A DNA stretch of 63,851 bases, from assembly GCF_012396015.1 (NCBI RefSeq), contig NZ_JAAXOQ010000026.1, positions 1 to 63,851 on the forward strand, given 5' to 3'. A program made the position numbers and the translations under genes. This DNA is from Tsukamurella spumae. GTDB taxonomy: Bacteria; Actinomycetota; Actinomycetes; Mycobacteriales; Mycobacteriaceae. Shown here piece after piece: positions 6,105 through 13,985 of the stretch (positions are counted from its first letter, which is position 1; the number at the start of each line of letters is the position of its first letter). Below the pieces are notes generated by a model. That model was not told the origin of the DNA and made no database searches. It was given only the letters and a program-made list of their open reading frames with translations.

Positions 6105-8511
6105 CCTTGGGGTCCTCCCACGGCGCCTCGTCGGCGGTCGGCAGGTCGCCGGGCAGCAGGTCGCGCCGGAAGCCCCGCCACGTGGGTTGCCGCAGGTGGC
6201 CGCCGCGGCGCAGCGACGAGTACCGGACATCGCCGATCACCTTCGGCAGCACCCACACCGCATCGCGGGCGTCCGCGTCGTCGAGCGGCGCGGTGAACGG
6301 CGAGCGCCGCATCCGCAGCGGCTCCAACTCTTCCTGCAGGGCCGCCAGGTCGCGATCCGAGAAGCCGGACCCCACCGACCCCAGGTACAGCAGCCCGGTC
6401 TCCGCGGGGAGGCCGACCAGCACCGAGCCGATCCCGTTCGCCCGCGAGCCCTTCCCGGGCTTCCAACCGCCGATCGCGACCTGCAGGTCGCGCCAGTTCT
6501 TGTGCTTGAGCCAGGCCCGCACGCGCTGCCCCGGCAGGTACGGGGAGTCGCGGCGCTTGGCGATGATCCCCTCCCAGCCGAGCTCCGCGCTCAGTGCTGC
6601 CGCCTGCGCGCCGTCGGCGGCGTCCACGAGGCCGGGCAGGCTCACCGCGGTGTCCGCTTCGAGGAGCGGTGCAAGGCCTTCCAGCACTTGCCGGCGCACC
6701 GTCCACGGACGGGTGGTGAGGTCGACTCCGTTCAGCGCGAGCACGTCGAACAGGAACAGTTGCACGGCCCCGGCCCGGGTGTCGCCGGCCGCCATCAGGT
6801 GGAACGACGGTACGCCGTTCGCGTCGAGCACCACGGCCTCGCCGTCGAGCACGACATCCATTCCGTCGAGATCGTGTGCGAGCGACTCGAATTCGGGGAA
6901 CTCCCCGGTCACCACTCGCCCGGAGCGGGTGCGCAGCGAGACGGTGCCGCCGCGCACCGTCGCGATGATCCGGTAGCCGTCCCACTTGCCCTCGAAGGCC
7001 CAGTCCGCGCCGGACAGCCGGTCGATGGGGGATTCGGTGGGGAGCATGGGATCCGGCGCCGCCGTGGTCGCCGGGACCGACGCCGGTGCGGACTTGTCCT
7101 TCGTGAGGTGCGCCAGCCAGTTCTTCTCGCCGGTGCGGATCAGCGCGTATCGCTTGCCCTGCAGGCGATTCCCGTGCAGCGTCACGATCACCTCGCTGCT
7201 GCGCCACTTCTCCAGCTCGTAGGTGCCGTGATCCCAGACGGTCACGTCGCCGCCGCCGTACTCGCCCTTCGGGATGCTGCCCTCGAACGCGGCGTAGTCC
7301 ATCGGGTGGTCCTCGGTGCGCACGGCCAGGTGGTTGACGGAGGGGTCGTCGGGCAGGTTCTTCGGCACCGCCCAGGAGGCGAGGACCCCGTCGTGCTCCA
7401 GGCGGAAGTCGTAGTGCAGGCGGCGGGCGTGGTGCTCCTGGATGACGAAGATCGGATCGCCCGCCGACGGTGCGCCGCCGAAGGGCTCGGGAGTCTTCCG
7501 CGCGTCCCGCTTGGCGCGGTACTCGCCCAGGTCCACGGGCGCCGCCGGTGCCGCAGCCGGCACCGCCGGTGCCGCAGCCGGCACCGCCGGTGCCGCAGCC
7601 GGCGCCGCCGCGGCGACACCGTCGTCCAGTCCCGCCAGGAGGTCACCGTCGGACAGGGCGCGCGCGAGGACCTCCCCGAACTCGAGCTGGCGCAGGCCGG
7701 GCCGGGCGAGCTCGCCCCAGGTGCGCGGCGCGGCGACCCACGGATGGTCGCGTCCGCGCAGGGAATAGGGCGAGACGGTGGTCTTGGACGCGCTGTTCTG
7801 CGACCAGTCGACGAAGATCCGCCCGCCGCGGTGGTCCTTCGCCATCGACGCGGTGACCAGCTCGGGCGACTCGGACTCGAGCTGCGCCGCGATCGCGTGC
7901 GCGACCTTCCGTGCGCCCTGCGAGGAGATCGCCCCGGGGAGCGGTGCGTACACGTGCAGCCCCTTCGAGCCGCTGGTCACGGGGTAGGCGGTCATGCCCA
8001 TCGCGGTCAGGAGGTCGCGGATGCGCAGCGCGAGGGCGGCGCAGTCGTCGAGGGTGACCGCCGGACCGGGGTCGAGGTCGAGGACGAGGCGGTCGGGCGG
8101 GCCGGGGACCGCCGGGCCGGCGGGGGCGGCACCGTCGGCCACGAAGGTCCACTGCGGCACGTGGAGTTCGAGGGCAGCCTGCTGCCCGAGCCAGACCATG
8201 CCGGCGACGCTGTCGATGACCGGGTAGAGGGACTCGCCGTCGGAGTGGTGCTGGCTGCCGCGGCGGATCCACGCGGGCGCGTGACTCGGCAGCCGCTTCT
8301 CGAAGAAGGCCGTCTTGTCGACCCCGTTGGGCCAGCGCTTGCGGGTGAGCGGGCGGCCGGCCAGGTGGGGGAGCGCGAACGGGGCGATGGCCTGGTAGTA
8401 GTCGATGATCTCGGCCTTGGTGGTGCCGGTGGCGGGGTAGAGCACCTTGTCCAGGTTGGTCAGCTGCACGGCGATGCCGTCGACCTCGCGGTTCTCCCGG
8501 ATCTGCGCCAC
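6100..8511 (-). CDS. ligD: LigD, multifunctional NHEJ DNA ligase
   Basis: An 803-residue ATP-dependent DNA ligase D for bacterial non-homologous end joining with Ku. The domain order is polymerase, phosphoesterase, ligase, as in mycobacteria. The polymerase/primase domain (about 1-300) starts VQLTNLDKVLYP and carries the LVLDLDPGP acidic motif. The 3'-phosphoesterase domain (about 335-480) carries HHARRLHYDFRLEHDG and KGEYGGGDVTVWD. The ligase domain carries the nucleotidyl-transfer motif EGKWDGYR with Lys509. An Ala/Pro linker between the first two domains is encoded by three 21-base repeats. ku lies about 0.7 kb away in opposite orientation. Confidence 0.96.
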   Translation of the reverse strand: MAQIRENREVDGIAVQLTNLDKVLYPATGTTKAEIIDYYQAIAPFALPHLAGRPLTRKRWPNGVDKTAFFEKRLPSHAPAWIRRGSQHHSDGESLYPVIDSVAGMVWLGQQAALELHVPQWTFVADGAAPAGPAVPGPPDRLVLDLDPGPAVTLDDCAALALRIRDLLTAMGMTAYPVTSGSKGLHVYAPLPGAISSQGARKVAHAIAAQLESESPELVTASMAKDHRGGRIFVDWSQNSASKTTVSPYSLRGRDHPWVAAPRTWGELARPGLRQLEFGEVLARALSDGDLLAGLDDGVAAAAPAAAPAVPAAAPAVPAAAPAAPVDLGEYRAKRDARKTPEPFGGAPSAGDPIFVIQEHHARRLHYDFRLEHDGVLASWAVPKNLPDDPSVNHLAVRTEDHPMDYAAFEGSIPKGEYGGGDVTVWDHGTYELEKWRSSEVIVTLHGNRLQGKRYALIRTGEKNWLAHLTKDKSAPASVPATTAAPDPMLPTESPIDRLSGADWAFEGKWDGYRIIATVRGGTVSLRTRSGRVVTGEFPEFESLAHDLDGMDVVLDGEAVVLDANGVPSFHLMAAGDTRAGAVQLFLFDVLALNGVDLTTRPWTVRRQVLEGLAPLLEADTAVSLPGLVDAADGAQAAALSAELGWEGIIAKRRDSPYLPGQRVRAWLKHKNWRDLQVAIGGWKPGKGSRANGIGSVLVGLPAETGLLYLGSVGSGFSDRDLAALQEELEPLRMRRSPFTAPLDDADARDAVWVLPKVIGDVRYSSLRRGGHLRQPTWRGFRRDLLPGDLPTADEAPWEDPKE
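7544..7606. repeat. 21-base tandem repeat inside ligD linker
   Basis: Three near-perfect copies of a 21-base unit starting GCCGGTGCCGCAGCCGGC encode the Ala/Pro-rich linker (VPAAAPA repeats) between the polymerase and phosphoesterase domains. The unit number probably varies by slippage without affecting the frame. Confidence 0.85.
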
Positions 8512-8586
8512 GGTCCCATTATCCGGCTCCCGACGGGTCTGGCAGTCGGTTCGCCGGGTGATGCACCGGGCGCATCCCCTCTGCTG

Positions 8587-8983
8587 TCAGCCGATCATGC
8601 GGAGGAAAGCGGTGACCTGGGGTGACTCGGTGTGGCGGTGCACCAAGGCAGTGCCCCCCGCCGCGGACGGCGCGGACGCACTGCCAGACGAGGTCGTCGG
8701 GGATTGCGGTTCCCATGGGAATGACCGCGAAGTCGGCCTCGCCCGCGACGACTGCCGCGACGGGATCGTCCACCCTCATTTCGGAAATGGGCGGGGCGGC
8801 TTCCGGGCGAGGATGCGAGCCGTTCGTGGAGCGGGCGAACAGCTCGAACCCGACCAGGCTCTCGGCGGCTGCGACCGCGCGCGTGACGGTGGACTGCGCG
8901 ACACCGTGCGCCCGGGCGGTTTCGTGGATGCTCCGCGTCCGCACCACCGTGGCGACGAGACGGAGCCGGTCGATGTCGGTCAT
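8587..8983 (-). pseudogene. Decayed LysR-family regulator
   Basis: From ATG 8983 the sequence reads as a LysR winged helix (IHETARAHGVAQSTVTRAV). It then jumps, after only about 60 residues, to a fragment of an effector domain (VAGEADFAVIPMGTAIPDDL). The frame is then lost. A plausible family ending (ALVHRHTESPQVTAFLRMIG and stop) survives in another frame up to 8587. At about 130 codons in total against roughly 300 for the family, the gene has an internal deletion and at least one frameshift. It lies between the oppositely oriented ligD and ku genes. Confidence 0.75.
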
Positions 8984-9196
8984 GCGCGGATGGTAGGCGG
9001 GTGGGCTGACATGCTGTGACCGTGCAGGTGCCCGGTTCCCTCTGTCCCGGTGACCCGTGCCCCGTCGATGAGAGGTGATGCGCCCCGCGCATCGCCTCGC
9101 GATCGCACTGCACTCCGGCACGGCCGTCGACGGTGCGCCGCCCGCTCGCGAACGCGGGGTCTCGCAATCTGCACTCACACCAGTCACAATGGTCAC

Positions 9197-10009
9197 ATGC
9201 GCGCGATATGGACGGGTGAGTTGTCGTTCGGGCTGGTCAACGTGCCCGTGAAGGTGTACTCCGCGATCGAGAGCCACGACGCGAAGTCGCACCAGGTGGA
9301 CGCGAAGGACGGGGTCCGGATCCGGTACAAGCGCGTCCGCGAGGGGACCGACGACGAGATCGAGTTCGCGAACATCGCCAACGCCTACGAGTCCGAGGGC
9401 GGCGACACCGTGGTCCTGTCCAAGGAGGACGTGAAGTCGATGCCGGTGGAGAAGCACCGGGAGATCGCGGTCACGGAGTTCGTGCCCCGCGAGGATGTCG
9501 ACCCGATCATGTTCGACAAGCCCTACTACCTCGAGCCCTCCTCCAAGTCGCCGAAGGCCTACGTCCTGCTGCGGCAGGCGCTGCAGGAGACCGACCGCCT
9601 CGCCATCTGCACCTTCACCCTGCGCAACCGCACCCGCCTGTGTGCGCTGCGGGTCGTCGACGAGGTCATGGTGCTGCAGACCCTGCTCTGGCCGGACGAG
9701 ATCCGCAAGGCGGACTTCCCCGCGCTCAGCGAGGAGGTGAAGATCCGGCCGCAGGAGCTGGCGATGGCCGCCTCGCTCATCGACTCGATGGCCACGGATT
9801 TCGACCCCGATCAGTACGAGGACGACTACCAGGTGCAGCTGCGCCAACTCATCGAGGCCAAGGCCACGGGCGGCACGGCATTCCCCGAGGCGCCGGAGGA
9901 GGAGTCCGAGGACGACGAGGTGGCCGACCTGCTCGCAGCGCTCAAGGCCTCGGTGAAGAACCGCGAGGCGCAGGCCGAGCGGCCGGCCCGCAAGCGCGCC
10001 GCCGGCTGA
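9197..10009 (+). CDS. ku: Ku, DNA end-binding protein for NHEJ
   Basis: A 270-residue bacterial Ku homodimer subunit, which threads onto double-strand ends and recruits LigD. It starts MRAIWTGELSFGLVNVPVKVY, the canonical Ku opening, and contains the KDGVRIRYKRV and YYLEPSSKSPKAYVLLRQAL core segments. The C-terminus is an acidic stretch (EEESEDDEV) followed by a short basic tail (RPARKRAAG), as in mycobacterial Ku. The ATG at 9197 is fixed by the conserved N-terminus. Several TCACA repeats lie just upstream. It forms the NHEJ pair with ligD. Confidence 0.96.
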   Translation: MRAIWTGELSFGLVNVPVKVYSAIESHDAKSHQVDAKDGVRIRYKRVREGTDDEIEFANIANAYESEGGDTVVLSKEDVKSMPVEKHREIAVTEFVPREDVDPIMFDKPYYLEPSSKSPKAYVLLRQALQETDRLAICTFTLRNRTRLCALRVVDEVMVLQTLLWPDEIRKADFPALSEEVKIRPQELAMAASLIDSMATDFDPDQYEDDYQVQLRQLIEAKATGGTAFPEAPEEESEDDEVADLLAALKASVKNREAQAERPARKRAAG

Positions 10010-10015
10010 TCGGGT

Positions 10016-11302
10016 TCACGCGCGGGCGCGGGCCTGCAGCTCCCGGACCACGGCGTCGAGCCAGCCGCCGACGTTCGCGCGGGCCTCGAGGGTGTCCGGA
10101 TAGCGGCAGCGCAGGTGCAGGCCGGACTCGTCGAGGATGAACCAGAGCATCACGCCGTCGGTGCGGATCGTCGCGCCGACGTACTGGGCATCGAGTCGGG
10201 CGGCGTCGATGCGGACAGGAAGCCGCCGCAGGTCCAGCCACGAGATCGCGAACATGCCGGGCGCCTCGGGCATCCCGCCCCACTCCTCGAGCACGTCGGC
10301 GAGCGGCCACGACCCGAGCCGCACCGCCTCCTTCACCGCCTCCGCCGCTGCGGTCGGCTCCGCCGACGGGGAGTCCAGCACCGAGTTCGTGATGAACCAG
10401 CCCACCGAGTCGTGCCAGGTCTCGTCGTAGCGACTGTGCACCGGGAACACCGCCCGCAGTGGGGCGCCCGCGAGGTCCAGCGTCACCCGCGTCATCGCGG
10501 CGACGGTCGCGGACAGCGTCGAGACGCCCGCCGCACGAGCCGCGTCGGCGAACGCGGACACCTCGTCGGTGCCCAAGACGTCGCGCACCTCGACCCGTTC
10601 GACGTAGGGCTCGGGCGCGCCGAGCGGAAGCGGGAACACGGGCATGACGCCGCCGCTCGCGGTCAGGATCTCCCGCCACCGCCCGCGCACCTCGCCGGGG
10701 GCGCGGGGACGCTCGCGCAGGGCCCGGGTGTGATCGACGAAGGGCGGCACCGGGTCCGACGACGGTGCGCGGCCCGCACCGATCTCGTCGAGCGCGGCGA
10801 GGAGGTCGCGCGTGATCACCAGCATCGACCACATGTCGGTGTGTGCGTGATCGGCCGCCACGATGACCGTCGGGCCGGCGGCGGTCTCCAGCACGCACAG
10901 CCGGTGCGCCGGACGCCGATACGGGGAACAGGCATCGTCGAGCACGTCCCGCAGCGCATCACCCACGGCCTGCCCCGCGCCGATGGGGTGCTCGACCCAG
11001 GCTCCCGGCCCGACGGTGAGCTCGTGCAGGGTCGGGCCGTCGGGTCCCGGGAGGAAGGCGGTGCGCAGCGTGCCGTGCCGAGCGATGACCGCGAGCCACG
11101 CCTGCGCGAGCTGATCGCGCGGTACCGGTCCGGGCGGCCGGAAGGACAGGGCCATCCACGATCCGGGGCGGTCGCCGGCGCCCACGTGTCGCGCCTGGTC
11201 GAAGGACACGGGCAACTCCCGGCCCGGCTCCGACGCGGTGACGTCGTATCCGTGGAGCCGGCCGAAGGGCAAGCGCAGGTGCGCGACATTGGTCAGTCGC
11301 AT
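10016..11302 (-). CDS. Stand-alone condensation-domain protein
   Basis: A 428-residue protein resembling free-standing condensation/acyltransferase domains of the NRPS-C, PapA and wax-ester-synthase superfamily. The N-terminal half has SFDQARHVGAGDRPGSWMAL and the active-site region AADHAHTDMWS, which corresponds to HHxxxDG. The catalytic second His and the Asp are kept, but the first His is Asp and the Gly is Met. A later DSVGWFITNSVLD segment matches the VGWFVN motif of the family. No carrier protein or adenylation gene is nearby, so it may acylate a free acceptor such as a lipid or sugar. Convergent with ku, seven bases apart. Confidence 0.75.
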   Translation of the reverse strand: MRLTNVAHLRLPFGRLHGYDVTASEPGRELPVSFDQARHVGAGDRPGSWMALSFRPPGPVPRDQLAQAWLAVIARHGTLRTAFLPGPDGPTLHELTVGPGAWVEHPIGAGQAVGDALRDVLDDACSPYRRPAHRLCVLETAAGPTVIVAADHAHTDMWSMLVITRDLLAALDEIGAGRAPSSDPVPPFVDHTRALRERPRAPGEVRGRWREILTASGGVMPVFPLPLGAPEPYVERVEVRDVLGTDEVSAFADAARAAGVSTLSATVAAMTRVTLDLAGAPLRAVFPVHSRYDETWHDSVGWFITNSVLDSPSAEPTAAAEAVKEAVRLGSWPLADVLEEWGGMPEAPGMFAISWLDLRRLPVRIDAARLDAQYVGATIRTDGVMLWFILDESGLHLRCRYPDTLEARANVGGWLDAVVRELQARARA

Positions 11303-11353
11303 GGCCGGTACCCTAGCTCTTCCACGCACCGTCCGCCCGGCGAGAGAAGACCG

Positions 11354-12127
11354 ATGACCAGCTTCGACGTCCCCGGCGCCCGACTCGCCGCTGAGTTCAG
11401 CGACGAGGGCGGCCACCCCGTGGTCCAACTGCACGGGCTGACCTCCAGCCGCGCCCGTGACCGCGTGCTCGACCTCGACCTCGGGCGCGGCCTCAGCGGC
11501 ACGCGCCTGCTGCGCTACGACGCGCGCGGGCACGGGTTCTCCACGGGCCGTGCCGTTCCCGACGACTACCGCTGGCCGAACCTCGCCGACGACCTGCTGC
11601 GGCTCCTGGACCACTGGTTCCCCGGAGAGCGGGTGCACGGCGTCGGTCCGTCGATGGGGACGGGCACGCTGCTGCACGCCGCGGTCCGCGAGCCCGGCCG
11701 GTTCAGCGGGCTCACCCTGATGGTGCCGCCCACCGCCTGGGCGACGCGCATCGCCAAGGCGGACGAATACCGCGCCGCCGCAACGCTGATCGAGGAGCGC
11801 GGGCTGGAGGAGTTCCTCGCCGCGGGAGAGGGTGCCCTCGCGCCGCCGGCCACCGTCGAACACCCGCCGACGCGACCCGATGTCACCGAGGCGCTCCTGC
11901 CCTCGCTCTTCCGGGGCGCCGCGGCGAGCGATCTCCCCGCGCTCGGGGAGATCGCCCGCATCGACGTGCCGGTCACCGTCCTGGCCTGGATCGACGATCC
12001 GGCGCATCCGGTCTCGACGGCCGAGGAACTCAGCAGCACGCTCCCGCGGGCGAGATTGTCGGTCGCTCGGACTCCGCGTGACGTGCAGGAGTGGCCGTCG
12101 GTGCTGCTCCGCGACGTCGCGGGCTGA
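11354..12127 (+). CDS. Alpha/beta hydrolase
   Basis: A 257-residue alpha/beta-hydrolase-fold protein. VQLHGLTSSR near residue 25 is the oxyanion-hole loop, RYDARGHGFSTG near 55 is the strand-4 region, and GPSMGTGTLLHA near 95 is the nucleophile elbow with Ser. The last catalytic residue is not clear: the usual C-terminal His loop reads ARTPRDVQEWP. Activity is therefore likely but the substrate is unknown. The 3' end overlaps the convergent EamA transporter gene by 98 bases. Confidence 0.8.
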   Translation: MTSFDVPGARLAAEFSDEGGHPVVQLHGLTSSRARDRVLDLDLGRGLSGTRLLRYDARGHGFSTGRAVPDDYRWPNLADDLLRLLDHWFPGERVHGVGPSMGTGTLLHAAVREPGRFSGLTLMVPPTAWATRIAKADEYRAAATLIEERGLEEFLAAGEGALAPPATVEHPPTRPDVTEALLPSLFRGAAASDLPALGEIARIDVPVTVLAWIDDPAHPVSTAEELSSTLPRARLSVARTPRDVQEWPSVLLRDVAG

Positions 12128-12986
12128 GCCGGGATACCGCGACGCCGACGAGGCACAGGGCGCCGCCCAGCAGGCCCCACGCGGTGGGCGTTTCCGCCAG
12201 GAAGGCCCAGCTCAGCAGGATCGACAGGCCCGGAACCGCGTAGGACGACGAGGCCGTGACCCCGGCGGGCGTGTGGGCCAGCGCGTAGGCCCAGAGCAGG
12301 AAGGCGAGGGCCGTGGGCACCAGGCCCAGGTAGATCACGCCGACGGTGCTCGACAGCGGCGCGGCCGCCAGCTCGTCGAAGAGGCGGGGTGCCCAGGGCA
12401 GCAGGACGATCGCGCCGACGCCCGCGCCCAGCGCGGTCGCGGTGAGCGGATCGACGGTGCGCAGCACCAGCTTCTGCGCCACCACGCTGATGCCGTAGAG
12501 CAGGGCCGCGGCGACCGCCAGGGCGACGCCGGAACCGTCGTGCCGGCCGTCGCCGGTGACGGCGATGACCGCGGCGCCCGCGAAGCTGATCGCGATCCCC
12601 ACCAGGAGCAGCGGCGGGAAGCCCTCCTGCAGGAAGGCGCCGGCCAGCACCGCGACGATGATCGGCGCGATGTTCACGAGCAGCGCGGTGGTCCCGGCGT
12701 CGAGGTGCCGCTCGGCGGCGTTGACCAGCACGGTGTACAGCGCGAACCACAGCGCGCCGTACCCGATCGTGAGCGCGAGCGTCCGGCCGCGCGGCAGCCG
12801 GACACCGCCGTTGTACAGGGCGTTCATCCCCCAGATCACGCCGAGGACGGCGGCGCCCACCAGCAGGCGGCCCTCCGCCATGGCGACGGGGGAGACGTGC
12901 GGGCCGATCCCGCGGATCACCACGAAGGCCGAGGCCCACGCGAACATCACGGCCACGAGTGCCAGGGCGGGGAGTCGCTTCGTCAT
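12030..12986 (-). CDS. EamA/DMT-superfamily transporter
   Basis: A 318-residue inner-membrane protein with about ten transmembrane segments in two EamA repeats (roughly 1-135 and 150-290). Typical motifs include FAWASAFVVIRGIGPHVSP at the start and LGLVPTALAFLLWAYALAHTPAGVTAS in the second repeat. Such proteins export amino acids or other small metabolites; the substrate is not predictable here. It is divergent from a LysR gene across a 19-base perfect dyad, so that regulator probably controls it. The last 33 codons overlap the hydrolase gene in antisense. Confidence 0.88.
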   Translation of the reverse strand: MTKRLPALALVAVMFAWASAFVVIRGIGPHVSPVAMAEGRLLVGAAVLGVIWGMNALYNGGVRLPRGRTLALTIGYGALWFALYTVLVNAAERHLDAGTTALLVNIAPIIVAVLAGAFLQEGFPPLLLVGIAISFAGAAVIAVTGDGRHDGSGVALAVAAALLYGISVVAQKLVLRTVDPLTATALGAGVGAIVLLPWAPRLFDELAAAPLSSTVGVIYLGLVPTALAFLLWAYALAHTPAGVTASSSYAVPGLSILLSWAFLAETPTAWGLLGGALCLVGVAVSRLSPRRRGAAPTATPARHAESERPTISPAGACC

Positions 12987-13040
12987 GGCTCAACCCTGCG
13001 TCCGCAGCGACGTAAGCACAAGCGAACGTTTCTGCATTAT

Positions 13041-13059
13041 CATTCAGTGGTACTGAATG
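13041..13059. promoter_or_regulatory. LysR-type operator (perfect dyad)
   Basis: CATTCAGT (13041-13048) and ACTGAATG (13052-13059) form a perfect inverted repeat around GGT, containing the LysR T-N11-A pattern. It lies between the divergent EamA and LysR genes, immediately before the LysR gene's GGAGG ribosome-binding site. Binding by that LysR would repress itself and activate or repress the transporter. Confidence 0.6.
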
Positions 13060-13070
13060 GAGGCCGCCTC

Positions 13071-13976
13071 ATGCTCGACGCACACCGGCTCATGATCTTC
13101 CGCTCCGTCGCCGCCACCGGTTCCGTCGCCGCGGCGGCGGTCAGTCTCGGCTACACGCCGTCGGCCGTCTCGCAGCACGTCGCCGCGCTGCAGCGCGAGA
13201 CGGGCCTCAAGCTGCTCGAGCGGGTCGGACGGGGCGTCGAGCTCACCCCCGCGGGCCGGGTGCTGGCGACCGAGGCCGAGGGCGTCCTCGCGCACCTCAA
13301 CGACCTCGGCGCCACCGTCGACGACCTGCGGGCCGGAAAGGCGAACCGGATCACCATGAACGTCTTCGCCACCGCGGGCACGCACTGGATGCCCGCGGTC
13401 GTCCAGACCCTCAGCGCGGAGTTCCCCGACACCCGGCTGCGCCTGCGGATCGAGGACGAGGTCACCGAGATCGCCGCCCGCCGACCCGATCTCGCCGTCG
13501 CGGTACGGCAGGAGCACGGGCAGGCCACCGCGGTCGCCGGCTTCTCGCACGAGGACCTGGTGGTCGAGTCGTACGTGGCCGTGGTGCCCGAGCGGCACGC
13601 GTTCGCAGGCCGGGAGGTGGTGGACATGGCCGAGCTCGAGCACGAGAGATGGATCGACAACGACGTGCGGCGCGGCGCGTGCCGGCAGGCTGTCCTCGAT
13701 GCCTGCGCCGCAGCGGGATTCACGCCACGGTTCGTCGTGGAGACCACCGACTACCCGTCCGCGCTGCGGTTCGTGGCCCGCGGCGTGGGGGTCACGGTGC
13801 TGCCCCGTCTGGGTGCGACCGAGCTGCCGCCCGGCACCGTCGCCGTCGACGTGTGCAATCCCGCGCCCCGGCGCACCATCGTCGCGTACGTCAAGGATTC
13901 GGAGTGCCGGAACCCGGTGGTGCGCCGCGCCATGCACTTGCTGCGGGAGGCCGCCGCGGAGGCGAGCCGGGCCTAG
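13071..13976 (+). CDS. LysR-family transcriptional regulator
   Basis: A 301-residue LysR regulator. The HTH (GSVAAAAVSLGYTPSAVSQHVAALQRETG) is at residues 17-46 and an effector-binding domain follows from about 90. ATG 13071 has a GGAGG ribosome-binding site eight bases upstream. It is divergent from the EamA transporter with a strong operator between, so it most likely regulates export of the transporter's substrate. The inducer is unknown. Confidence 0.88.
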   Translation: MLDAHRLMIFRSVAATGSVAAAAVSLGYTPSAVSQHVAALQRETGLKLLERVGRGVELTPAGRVLATEAEGVLAHLNDLGATVDDLRAGKANRITMNVFATAGTHWMPAVVQTLSAEFPDTRLRLRIEDEVTEIAARRPDLAVAVRQEHGQATAVAGFSHEDLVVESYVAVVPERHAFAGREVVDMAELEHERWIDNDVRRGACRQAVLDACAAAGFTPRFVVETTDYPSALRFVARGVGVTVLPRLGATELPPGTVAVDVCNPAPRRTIVAYVKDSECRNPVVRRAMHLLREAAAEASRA

Positions 13977-13985
13977 TCACCCGGA

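Noticed and set aside
7544-7606. 21-base repeats as a possible CRISPR or regulatory array
   Set aside because: The repeats are adjacent without spacers, in frame inside ligD, and encode an Ala/Pro linker.
9160-9199. Three TCACA repeats before ku as a CRP site
   Set aside because: They are direct rather than inverted and do not form TGTGA-N6-TCACA.
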